A stretch of 64,000 nt of DNA, taken from assembly GCF_001522545.3 (NCBI RefSeq), contig NC_031768.1, forward strand, positions 96,847,669-96,911,668. Direction: 5' to 3'. Source of the DNA: Parus major. Lineage: Eukaryota; Chordata; Aves; Passeriformes; Paridae. The notes beneath the pieces are model-generated. The model searched no databases. It was not told the DNA's origin and worked only from the letters and a program-made list of their open reading frames with translations. The translations under genes were made by a program, and so were the position numbers. Position 1 is the stretch's first letter. Each line of letters starts with the position of its first letter. This document shows positions 38,401 to 49,241 of this stretch, one piece after another.

Positions 38401-41400
38401 AAATGAAGCAAAGAAGTAATCAGAGTGCTTTGTGCACATTGGCACCAGTACTCAATCTAAGGGATGAATGCTGGACTGAGATTGTAGTTTTTCCACTCCT
38501 GACAGATGTGTGAACTTCACAGGGAAAGCAGAACTAGCAATTTACTAGCTGCTCAAGACTTACAACAGCTATACATAATACTAAGGCAAAACCATGTATT
38601 TTCCCCTGCAGAACAGTTGAATAAAAATTGCTAGTTTAGCTTAGGAAGAATGTAATCTGACAGACAATCAACATTTCCCCTGCTTTATATCTGACAGCGG
38701 AATTCATAGATAGCTCACCCCATGTCATCTTTGCCTCTACCCTCACTTAACAGCAAGTTAATACTGGAGAAGGCAACAACAAAAGATCAGCAGTACCTCA
38801 CTCAGTAAGGCTTGTGCTGAACGGTATTCTTGAACCAAGTGCTCCAACTGATTGTTGATGTACTTTTCCCTGCTATTGATCTTTTCCAGTGTTCTGCTGA
38901 TTTCATTATGGAGTTTGTCAAGGTAACCCTAGAAAATTACATTCTGTGGGTTGACACTATAGAGACAGTATGCAAAGAGTATCAAAATGGTGTGGTAGTT
39001 AAGAAAGGCTATGGAAGCCTACAGAGAGAAAAATAGTACAGAAATACCGTGTTTAGCCAACAAAAAATGATTCCCAATGTGTTCTGGTTTTCCCACCTCC
39101 AAAACACATAGTTCAGTCTTTACTGCTTCATCACTCTCCTCAATTAATTACAAATGTCAGTGTCAGTAAGTTACTGTAGCAACAGTATTTGAGAGTATTT
39201 TGGATTTTTTAACAGCACATTCAGATTGTATTATTCTACTTTGTCCTCTGTAGTCAGGATGTACTTAGGGTAAATGCATTCACTACTGGATCCTGATAGC
39301 CCTGTTAATCCTCACACATACATCTCTTTCCCACAAGGTATTTTGCCACTAGTACTGATTTTAATGATCATTGTCATATCTTTCCCTTTTTAATTTTACA
39401 GCAATAGCACAAATAAAATGAAGAAAAAAAAAAAAGACCAATTTAGTTCTTAATGCATCTCAAATAAAAGAGAAATTAAAAATGCTGTCAGATTAGTAAA
39501 ATATTCTGTACATACAAGACATACCCTAGTTTCTTTCAAAGAAGAATCAATTCCATCCTTATGCTGATGCATTTGATCTACGTGAATCCTCCAATCCTAA
39601 AAAGACATCAAAATTAAAACACAGGTAAGTACAACTTCTATCTTTCTCTGGTTACTAAAAAACAGCGGGTATACAAGGTACAAGGCAGAGTCAGTTCTCT
39701 TTTATACTATTGCCATGTATCATCCTGCCACTGCCATGTTCATAGCCAGGGGCACTGGCTCAATGTGACACAATTTATAAATCTCCTAAATGTCACATGT
39801 GACACTCAGATCCATAAACAAACACCGACATCTTCACTGATACCATAGTAGCTATGCTTTTTAGAGTCTGATCTTCATGGAACTATTTCTGCTATAAACC
39901 ACTCTGGGCACAAATACTAAAAATATTGATTGTAGCTGCACTAGTTCAGCTTATTCTTAGACAAAATGAGTGCTTTTGATGCCCAACACCTACCAGTTCT
40001 GGACTATCTGTTCTTTCCTTTCTATTTTAGCCCTACTGTTACCAGGAGAAGAATGGAAAGAAAGTGGCAGAAATACCAAAACTTGGTTTTGATAATGAAA
40101 TACAATTAGAGGGGGAGAATTATTTCCAGCTTCAAGATCATAGGAAACATACATGGACTCGGGTGGGGTCTAAGAAAAGGTGCTGAGAATTGGCACTGCA
40201 CACCAGGCAATGAGCCACTAGAGAGAATGTACTTAGAAAATGTACAGAGAAACCTGTTTTTCAGGTTTGCAGGAGACTCATGATCTCTTGTTGGTCTAGT
40301 GACAATCGTTCGCAATTTGCCAAACTTTGGAGTTTATATAGAAACAGCAGGCACACAAGCCACCCCCACTTCTGTCCAGGATTTTACAGTAAGTTCCAGT
40401 TTCTAGTGCCATTGATTAAACCATTAATACTCTCCTGGTACTACGTTTACATGCACAGCTTGGGAAACAGAATATGTTTTCTTGCAGAATGGAAAAAACA
40501 CTTCTCTCCAATTATTTCTCAAAGAAGCTAGAAGAATAATCCTCTTTTCATGTTCATTTTGACATACTCCTTAATGCCAAGAGATGGTGCATTAAGCTGG
40601 AAGCTAGTAAACCTCAGATCCTACAGTGGCTTTAATTTTTCATGTATGTCTTATTAAGTTTTAATTCCTCACTGTGAGACTCAAGCATCATGTTCTCTGC
40701 AACAGATGGGTTTGCTAAGGATCACAGCAGAGTGGTTCGAGCCAGGCAATTCTTCACACAGAAAAATGCAGTATGGTGCAAGACAGGCAAGGAGCTCAGC
40801 AGACAGTTAAAGGTTTCTCCTATTTTTGGCAAGATAATTATCTTTCATTGTATTCATGTATATGTATTGTATTGCTATATCAGTGCTGCAGATTGCTCTA
40901 ACACCCCAACTGCTCAGGTCACTGCAAATGAACAATTTCAGTGCTGCACTGATCTGTGTGTGCTACACAAGCTCCTAGAAAGAATGCTTATGGCAATGCC
41001 AGGAGCAGGTCCTAGGTTTGGACTTGCCAAAGATGGATGCCTACTTCTAAGCTGCTCATTCTAGACTCCTTGAAATAGACTGTGGAGAGAAATACACAAT
41101 TCTAAGACACAATGAATTTCACCCTGAGAGAGTTGCCAAGACATGATGAGCAAAAGCAGTTGAAAAAATGCTCAGTTCTTTTCACAAAGCATAAGGAGAA
41201 CTCAGGATGACTAGACCTATTGGATTGTCATGTAAAGTTCACCAAGAGGAATTCCACACAATCAGCCTGGTTGAAAAATGGAGCAACTGAAAGGTAAGAT
41301 CATCAGCTGTCCTCCAGGAAGATATTTTAATAGTTGTTAAACTGAGCATATAATTTTTTTAGAAGTGTGAATACACTGGAAATGTCAGAGGACTGAAAAA

Positions 41401-44400
41401 AAATCCCCACTGAATAAATATGTAGAAATAAGGTGCCCTCTAAGCAGCAGAAAAAAAAAAAATATTGAAAAAACACCTTGATGAAAATTATTGCTTCTAG
41501 GATCAAAGTAACTGACAAAGGTTCAGACAAGGTAGCACTGGAGAGCCCATTAATCACAGGTCTTTTCATGACAAAAGACAACAACTGCAAACAGAAAGTA
41601 AACAGCATCGACTGAAATCTCATTTTAATCACCACATGTACACAGGCAAATCCATTCTTCCATACCTTATTGTCAGTCCTGACTATGACTTTCAGCTGTG
41701 GAAGCACACGCTCCACTTCCAGATTCCACTCTGCTGCATCTGTTGTGGACTGTAAAATCTCTTCTTGCTTTGTAGTATCACTCATGTTCTGTGTAAAAAT
41801 CACAAACTTTATACATGAAATATCATTGTTATGCACAGTAAGAACTGTTAGAAACCACTATAATGGCTTGCAGTGTTAATATCAGAAAAAGATTTATATC
41901 CAGAATGATCTAGACTACAGATGAAACAGATTTCTTTAATGGCTTTCTTCGAATTCATAAAGATTTGGAATTAAAATAAGTACATCTTCTCATCATACAT
42001 AAAACTGCTGACAAATAAAAGTATATATTAAGAAATTATAATACACTTCAGAAATGGTGTATATATGTAGGATTAAAATGTATTCAGGGAACTAATACCA
42101 TGTTTCTGTAGAAGTCCCTACAAAAAAAATCTTGCAAATGTTCCCAGCAGCTCTTCAGTGACATTAGTTTAGAAATTGGCTGCACACTGTTCTCTAAAAA
42201 TAGTATTAATATATAATATCTAGTATCTTATTCATTTCAAATGGGGTGTTTTTTCAAGACTACACAAGGATCTTTAGACTTAAACCCAACAGACACAAAT
42301 TGCTGGTACAGATATAAAAATCTCGCAAGAGAGGACTGATGGATAACCACTTACTGATCTGTATGTTTGTGCCTTTAAAACATTCAGGTCAATATAATCT
42401 TCTTCATTGTCTGATTCTTCTTCCTTAAAAGAAGTTTCAAAGTAAGACTTCAGTAAGGATTTCACAATCTTTCTCCATAGTTTTATTTTGCAGGAGCACA
42501 ATTCAAGGAGTATTAAGTTCCATATTTCTGAACAAAATAAGACATGGGGAATTTATGATATGGAGCTTATGAAGAGACATAATACCTGGGACAAGCTGAA
42601 AGATCAAAAGTATACCACATTTCCTTCAGAGCGTCACTGTATTACAAAAATAAACCAACCAAACAACAAAACCCAAATCCTAAACCCAAGGCCTCTGACA
42701 TCAAATGGCCCATTATCAATAGTTGTATGGTAATTGTATTTTATTATGCATTTTTTAAAGCTCTACCTTAAAAATAAAACCCCATCAAACCAAAAACCAA
42801 ACAAAAACCAGACCTCAACAGTTTTCATTATGTTGTTTGCACTACATATTTGGAGTTACAGAATGATGCCACATCTTAAGTATGCAAAATAACACAACAG
42901 GAATTGAGGCAATTGATTTTTTCTTGCCCATGAGACCACGCTCTCTGCTCACATATTCTATAAATCTGTTATAGCCTCAAAATTCCCATCTTCCGTCACT
43001 ATGATCAGCTGAGAGCCCATCACCTGTAAGTAACGATGCTTTTTCTGAGCATTAACCTTCATTTCTCTGTACTGTATTTCATCTGCCATTTCATCACCCA
43101 TATACTTCACCCTTATACACTTTGTCCTCCTCCTGTCTTTTCCACCAAAGTGAAATTTTATCATCCACCTCCTTTCTACACAAACCACAAAAGCTGCAAT
43201 AACGCAGGTCTTACGGTAAAATCCTTCAAGACTCAGTGAAAACCTTGGAGTTTATTACTCTTTTCTCTACTTTACCCAGTTTTTAACTAACTTTTCTTCT
43301 GGCATGTTTGGCCCCAAGTCCCCTGAATACTTGCAAGAAATTAAGACTAGACTGAGACTATATTTTGCTAAATGGACAATACATATTTGGGCAGCATTTA
43401 AAAGAACATAGCACCAGAACAAGAAGACTGGTTATCAGAACTGAGAAACCAAACTGTGCAGATTTCCTTAAACACACAGCCTCACTGCCTACTGCTGGCC
43501 ACCTAACACAGGCTATCCCATTCCCCAAGAATTACAGAACTAGCCTTGTCTCTGTCAGCCTCATCATTTTTATCCAGAAGAATCAAAACCAAAGAACAGT
43601 CAATGAACCTTATCATTAGCATTTAATTGCTGGAAATACTGCTAAATTCAATTATGAGTACAACTAATATCAATAAACTGGCAGCAACAATGGACTGGGC
43701 AAAAAAAGTTACATTGGCATGTAATTAATCTCACTAGAGCCACTAGGGGCTCTAAAAAGTGAGTATCCTTTTGGTATAAACTGCCTGGTAATGTGACACC
43801 TAGTAAAGGAGTAACACCTCACTGTTTTTTATCAACACACATACATTCCAAAGACCTAACAGAACACATTAGTTGTGAAAATCATGGCCTAGGACAATAC
43901 CTGAGAGCAAACCCAGAGGTTCTCTGAAGCATTTCAACTGCGCTTTAGTTAACTGTTTCATCCCCACTTCCCAATTTAAGCAGCTTAGACGTTAACAAGA
44001 TACAGAAAAGAGCAGACAGCTGACTGTTTTCCTATTTTAACCCTTTAGTTTAACATCAAGAGTAGATTTATCAGTAGAAAATAAACAATTCTAAATCTCC
44101 TTTTTTTTAATGCATAGTTAGATTCCACTGCACTTAAGAACATATGCTCTGTCTTGAAGAGTTAATCTTATCTGAAAAGCAACAAAAAACTCTGCAGAGA
44201 ATCTGACAATGCAGGAAGGGAGCTGCAGGAAAAAACCTGAACAGCTAACTGAAAAGACTTTTTAAACAAAGCCAAACAAAATGAACAGTAAATAAAAATT
44301 TCCTCATAGCTGACCAATACTAATATAATTAAAATCAGTCAAATAAACATACTGCAACATCCTCTTCCAATTTATTAAGTGTTAATTCTGCATCATCTTC

Positions 44401-47400
44401 TGTTATTTCTTCTTCTTCTGGCTCTTCTGTTGGGTATACTGGCCTGAAATTCAAATAACAGCAGAGCTTTAAAACACAATAAATTGTAAATACCTCTGCA
44501 AACAAAACATTTCATGAGAAAAATGGATCATGTGGAACATACCTAGACAGTGATTAGTGTTTCACAACTTAAATATACACTCAGCCTTGAAAGTCTTATT
44601 CATCTTGAACTGTCTTAAAAGTAAAGGCAGTACAGCACATTCACACTACAAAGTCATCTAGGAAGTAAATTTTGGGCGTTTTCTCCATTGGCATAAGCTC
44701 CTAAAATTCAAGTGCAAGTCACCACAGGCTTATTTTCAGCCTACAATGGAATTTGTGTACTAAAGAGCAGTAACAGTAAAATATTTCCAAGGTAAAAATT
44801 ACTTTATCCATTTCAAAACTCATCAAAGGAAAAGAATGAAATAAAGAACACTTTTAAAGACATTTTCATATACTTGAGATTATCTGCCATCTAATTTGTC
44901 CTAAGATTTCCTTCAGGTTAAATAAAATTACTCTAGTCTACTTGTAACATGATGATACTGTGCATAACTCCAGAAATTTATTACTGATTGATCAAACCTA
45001 AAAGGACTAAATGTTTCAACTCAAATAGAACAAGCTCAGATTAATAAGGAGTTATGTAGAGGGAAATAAAAAAGAAATAAAAAAAAAAATCATCAGTTAA
45101 ACCTTAATTAGCAAAGTCTATAATGTTCCAAATTCAGCTTGCTGGTAACAGGCCAGTTGTGTGAAATTGCATTAAGACTTAATTGGTCACCCTGCTTCAA
45201 GCCCAGTTGAATTTTCCATCTCATGAAATGTCAAGTAAAACGTTTTTAGTCATTCCTATGTTTTATTTTACCACTACAACTTACATCTGTTTCCTGGAAA
45301 GCAATGCCTAAGGGAGGATGCTTAGACTGTACTGTACCTTTTCCAGGTAAACCCAGTGTGTTTCAAGGCTTCTTCAGCTAAACAATCAAGAACATAGCAC
45401 ACTTGCTCTCCGCAGCCAGTCTTTAATTTTGAGGGAGGAAAATCCACAGACCTTCCCTAAAATAAAGAGACAGCCTGTTCACTAATGGCCTAGCAACCCA
45501 AATTTCCCTGCAGGGAGGTAAGTTTTTGTACACTAAGACCAAAGTGTCCCTCGTGTATGAAGACTTCATTAATGACAATTTACATTCGTCTCCTAGGCAG
45601 CTCCAATGAGGCAAGAGAAGGAAAAGCAGACAAAGGCAAGGAACAGATGTAGTGCAGGAATCTTTAAGCATGTGATAAGAGGAGGAGAAGAGGCAGCAGG
45701 GAGCAGAAGAGGCAGCAGCCACAAGCGATCTGTTGGATGGTCAAGCACACAAGTGACAAGGCAAGGTAAGAGCAGCTTTAGAGAAACTCAGGTATTGAAA
45801 CTTAACTACCACCTTTTCAATGGTGCCCTGTTAGCTCCAGACTTTATTTATTAAATATTTTAATTTATTGCTGTCATGCAGAATAAACACAGTCGTTTGT
45901 TATGGTTTAACTCCTTTAGAGAACAGTATCCTTAACATCATTCACAGCTGCATCAGAGTATAATCTTCCATAAGATCATATTTCTTGTCAGTTGATATAC
46001 ACTCCTGACCTTTGGGTTTGTTTTTCCCTTTTTAAAAAATATATTTATTCAAAATTATTATTATTAAAATTCCACAATATATATTATATATGGTATATTA
46101 TATGTAATAGTATAATATACGTTATATAGTATTATATAATTATTATAATTATTTGAAATTATTATAATTATTATTTATTTTTTTAAAAAACATCCCAGTA
46201 GTTCCTGGCAGTTTGTACAGCCTTTTACTCCTTAACAAAGTGAAAAGAAAAAAAAAAAAGAAGAAGAAAACATGAACACTATTGTAAACAACTTCCTACA
46301 CTACAAATGAAGTCATTGGCTTTGGCAGGAACTGAATTACAAACTGTGTAAACCTTCCAGATAAAATTTCTGAAAATTATGCTACTATAAATGAGCAACA
46401 TATGTAGCACTACAAAAGGTAAGCCTGGTTTAATCCATTTTACAGACTGTAGAACAAAAGTAACTGGAATAATTTAAAAGACCATTTCTGTAGTGCTAAA
46501 AAAATAATCAGCAAGTAGGTGATACTTGCCTATGTAAACTTCCAGTTAACTGAGTAACATAGTACAAACTTACAGCCAGGAAAAAGTCTGTCCAGTCCTT
46601 GTGACCAGACCCAGCAGGAGAGCAGTGTGACTGCTGTTATTTCTGAAGGGAATGCAGGTGTTTGCACCACACTTGGCAAGAGAGCCCATGTGACACTCAC
46701 AAAGGAACGCAGTTCTGAGAGCACATTTGAAATCACCGCATTGGGGTCATCGCACTCCTGCGGCTGCTCGAAGGGATGTCCCGCTTTGCTGATCAGCCAA
46801 GCGGCGAGCGTGCAGAACATGAAGAACTGCTCACCGGGATTGGTGGGCAGCGCAAAGTAGTGCCTGTTTAAAAAGGGGACAAATGGGACGTATTGTGAGC
46901 TTCTGGAGCTCTTACAGCATTATAGGTACGCACAGGCTATGAAGCAGTTTCTTTACCCTGTTTTGTCAATGAGCAACCAATCTGAACTAAATTCAGGATG
47001 CCTGGCTTCACACATGACCACAACAGACCAAGTTTTCTACACCCAGCTTGCTTCTTTCCAGCTTTGAGTAAGTTATTAGTCAACACCGGGCTTGGCTGCC
47101 GGGCTCCCCAAATCACCTCCCCTTCACGCTTTCCTCAAGAGACGCAAGAGGATCGTATTCCCACATCTGCAAATTCAGCTGAGATCAGGGGCATGTTTTG
47201 AAGTGATCCTTCTGCTTACCTACTGTGTCTTACCTACTGTGCTTTGGAGACCGATGAAAACTGGAACTGATTTGGATCACACCAAATTCAAATATTTGAA
47301 CCTAACAAGAATTCAGCCCATAAAACCAGACCACAGGCAGTTATTCCACCTAAAGCATAAATAACATGCACAATGGATACTAGGAAATTCTGGAAATGCT

Positions 47401-48410
47401 TCCTTTTACTGACACAGCTACTCACTAAGTCCACAAAGGTTTGCTGCCCTGCTCCAAACATTCCAACAATTCAACAGCAGGCTAGAACCAAACTGCAGCC
47501 ACTGTACTCACACTTAAGCCTCCTTCCCAAAAAGGGAATAACTTGGACTCCCTTACCAATTTAATTATTTATTAATTGTGGCTTATAATTGTGACCCTTA
47601 ATTCTACACCCTGCTGTGGAGCCTGGCTGAAATTTACAGATGGGTTTAAAACTTATTTGGGCAGGTGATGCTGGGAGCACATTGGTCCTGTTTCCCAGGC
47701 TTCCTGTCTCTCACCATAATATTAAAAAAAGATATAAAAAACAAATACGTACTGGATACGAAACCTCAGCCTTACCAACAACGGGTCCAAGACCCTCTTT
47801 GTAAAGGGTTAAAGGGTTAAAAAATATACACACCCCACGAATAGCTAGTCTGAATTCAAGACATGTAGTTATTTAGAATAACTTAGAATTTAGGCAGAGC
47901 TATTTTCTGTATAATAGGTGGAATTTAGGTAGAATTATTGTTTGCACAGGTACCCTGGCATGCGGATATCCAGTACCTGCCAGGGGCAGGGAAGGTCACG
48001 GGAGTATTATCGCATCTCAGCTTTTCGCGGGGCCTCGCGTTTTGAAAGCTCCCAGCTCATACGGGAAACTTTGCAACTGGCTGTTTTTCCCTTGAGCCAG
48101 GCATCCTGCCCCGCCTTCCTTCGCTAGGCTCCGATGGCCCGGAGGGATTCCTGCCCGCCGCCCCCGCCCGCGGCCACGCCAGCGCCCTCCCGCCGGGGCG
48201 AGGAGGAGGCGCGGGCCGGGAGCACCTGGAGAGAGGCCGCATGTTGTGGCGCCGCAGCGCCTCCTCCTCGTAGCTCAGCAGCTTCAGCTTGTCCAGCAGG
48301 TCCTCCATGAGCACGAACATGTGAAAAGCCGCGCCGGGACCGCGCTCCGCCGGCGCCTCCTCGCTCCGCTCCCGCTCCCCGCGCCGGCCCGGAGCGCCCT
48401 CTTCCGCCAT
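35293..48410 (-). CDS. IFT57: IFT57 (HIPPI), intraflagellar transport IFT-B subunit, complete
   Basis: IFT57 is a peripheral IFT-B subunit needed to build and maintain cilia. As HIPPI, the human protein also binds HIP1 through a C-terminal pseudo-death-effector region (family knowledge). Coding exons (high to low): 48226-48410, 46701-46863, 45338-45456, 44353-44443, 42355-42423, 41666-41788, 39525-39596, 38797-38928, 37831-37893, 36002-36068, 35293-35471. Phases agree and the sum is 1263 nt: 420 residues plus TAA, against 429 in human. The N-terminal ~155 residues form the calponin-homology-like part (GPGAAFHMFVLMEDLLDKLK, CTLAAWLISKAG). Residues ~160-200 are very acidic. From ~205 the sequence is helical and coiled-coil, ending in the highly conserved ARDMHATVIPEA region. 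No break is seen. The start codon sits in a CpG island with a candidate X-box. It shares orientation with CD47 and is divergent from the HHLA2 remnant. Confidence 0.97.
36002..36068 (-). CDS. IFT57: IFT57 exon 10
   Basis: 67 nt: ITEALEKVKQETEEKGSSMT then DG and one extra base (phase 1). Acceptor TTTTAAG, donor GTAAGT. Confidence 0.92.
37064..37118 (+). mobile_element. Short CR1 3' end remnant
   Basis: CTTGGTGATCACTGTAGGTC followed by CCTTCCAACTCAAAAATTCT is the terminal part of a CR1 copy, truncated to some 55 bp, in IFT57 intron 9. Confidence 0.65.
37831..37893 (-). CDS. IFT57: IFT57 exon 9
   Basis: 63 nt in phase 0-0: AKEKYQEGSGGVTERIRVLS then E. Human has AKERYQQGNGGVTERTRLLS at the same place. 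Donor GTAAAA. Confidence 0.94.
38797..38928 (-). CDS. IFT57: IFT57 exon 8: coiled coil
   Basis: 132 nt in phase 0-0: GYLDKLHNEISRTLEKINSR, then EKYINNQLEHLVQEYRSAQA and LLSE. The donor GTACTG is weak. Confidence 0.94.
39525..39596 (-). CDS. IFT57: IFT57 exon 7
   Basis: 72 nt in phase 0-0: DWRIHVDQMHQHKDGIDSSL then KETR. Start of the coiled-coil half. Confidence 0.94.
41666..41788 (-). CDS. IFT57: IFT57 exon 6
   Basis: 123 nt in phase 0-0: NMSDTTKQEEILQSTTDAAE to VERVLPQLKVIVRTDNK. Acceptor TACACAG, donor GTATGG. Confidence 0.95.
42355..42423 (-). CDS. IFT57: IFT57 exon 5
   Basis: 69 nt in phase 0-0: EEESDNEEDYIDLNVLKAQT then YRS, followed by donor GTAAGT. DLNVLKAQTY is identical to human. 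Confidence 0.94.
44353..44443 (-). CDS. IFT57: IFT57 exon 4: acidic segment
   Basis: 91 nt encoding PVYPTEEPEEEEITEDDAEL and TLNKLEEDVA. Donor GTATGT at phase 0. The acidic composition and LTLNK match human. Confidence 0.93.
45338..45456 (-). CDS. IFT57: IFT57 exon 3
   Basis: 119 nt from TTTTAG to a weak donor GTACAG, ending in phase 2. It reads GRSVDFPPSKLKTGCGE, then VCYVLDCLAEEALKHTGFTW, the conserved end of the N-terminal domain. Confidence 0.94.
46031..46190. repeat. AT-rich (TATAT/TTATAA) low-complexity block
   Basis: About 160 bp of nearly pure A/T with alternating TATA and repeated ATTATAATTA units, several of them self-complementary, in IFT57 intron 2. Confidence 0.9.
46701..46863 (-). 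CDS. IFT57: IFT57 exon 2
   Basis: 163 nt: HYFALPTNPGEQFFMFCTLA through EQPQECDDPNAVISN to SELRSF, then donor GTGAGT in phase 0. Near-identical to human over its length. Confidence 0.95.
46864..48225. other. IFT57: IFT57 intron 1
   Basis: 1.36 kb. The part near exon 1 (about 47960-48225) belongs to the CpG island; the rest is AT-rich with no exon seen. AAAGGGTTAAAGGGTTA at about 47804-47820 is a small tandem repeat. Confidence 0.6.
48226..48410 (-). CDS. IFT57: IFT57 exon 1
   Basis: 185 nt, ending in phase 2. It starts MAEEGAPGRRGERER and contains GPGAAFHMFV as in human. The donor CAG|GTGCTC matches consensus only at the exon side and GT, yet the join to exon 2 (S-R|H-Y-F-A-L-P) reproduces the human protein exactly. 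Confidence 0.92.
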
Positions 48411-48740
48411 CTTTACTCGTAACCACAGCGACAGGGGCGGGCCCGCACCGCCTCCGAGCGCTCGGGGCGGCGCCGGGGAGGCCTCACAGCCAACCCGCGC
48501 GGCCCAAACTGCGCCTTTCAGCCCGGGAGCGGCTTCACGGGAGCTCGGCAGCTTTTAAACTTTTCTCCCTGTGCGAAGGCAAGCTTGGGAGCGCCTCGCT
48601 CCGTGCAGGTGCGGAGCGGGCAGCGGTGCGGTGCTGTGCGGCCGGATGTGCGGGAGAGTGAGCCTCGGCAGCCGAGGGCCGCAGCGTTAGCCGCGGGTGC
48701 CGGCTGGAAGCGGCGGGCTGGGGAAGGCAGCGGGTGGGAA
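48411..48740 (-). promoter_or_regulatory. IFT57: IFT57 CpG-island promoter with candidate X-box
   Basis: CpG-rich DNA upstream of the start codon, with a GC box and no obvious TATA. At 48419-48432 (minus strand) the 14-mer GTCGCTGTGGTTAC fits the RFX X-box consensus at 12 of 14 positions. RFX factors drive many ciliary genes, and the worm IFT57 orthologue che-13 is a known X-box target, which makes this a sensible regulatory site. Confidence 0.6.
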
Positions 48741-48749
48741 AGCTCCTCG

Positions 48750-49241
48750 GGAATGTGCTTGGCACTGGTGAGGCACCTCGAGTGCTGTGTCCAGCTCTGG
48801 ACACCTCACTACCAGACACACTTTGAGGTGCTGGAGCGTGCCCAGGGGAGGGTACTGGAGCTGGTGAAGGCTGTGAAGTGCGGCTCCCATGAGGAGCCGC
48901 TCAGGAAAGACTTTACCACTTCTACAAGTCCCTGAAAAGAAGTTGTCGCCAGGTGGAGATCGGCCTGTTCTCCCACTTAACTAGTAACAGGAGGACATAG
49001 CCTCAAGCTGCGCCAAGGGACGTTTAGATTAGATATTGGCAGGGATTTCCTCTCTGAGGTGGTTTTCAAGTATTGCAATGAACTGCCCAGGGACATCACC
49101 TGAAAAAGACATTCCTGAAAGTGTTCGAGAAACGACTGGACGTGTCACTTAATGCCATGGTCTAGTTGAGGAGTTTATTAGTGAAAGGTTGGACTCAATG
49201 ATCTCAGAGGCGTTTTCTGACCGAAATAATTCTGCGAATGC
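48750..49241 (+). mobile_element. CR1 LINE fragment, forward orientation
   Basis: Begins near GAGTGCTGTGTCCAGCTCTG and passes CCAGGGGAGGGTACTGGAG and TAGTAACAGGAGGACATAG, ending at GTTGGACTCAATGATCTCAG and AATTCTGCGAATG. These are the successive CR1 landmarks in forward order. It abuts the IFT57 promoter island. Confidence 0.93.

Noticed and set aside
42958..43239. Open frames on both strands, possible old transposon
   Set aside because: In IFT57 intron 4. The minus-strand frame looks protein-like at first, but I could not match it to any repeat or gene family.
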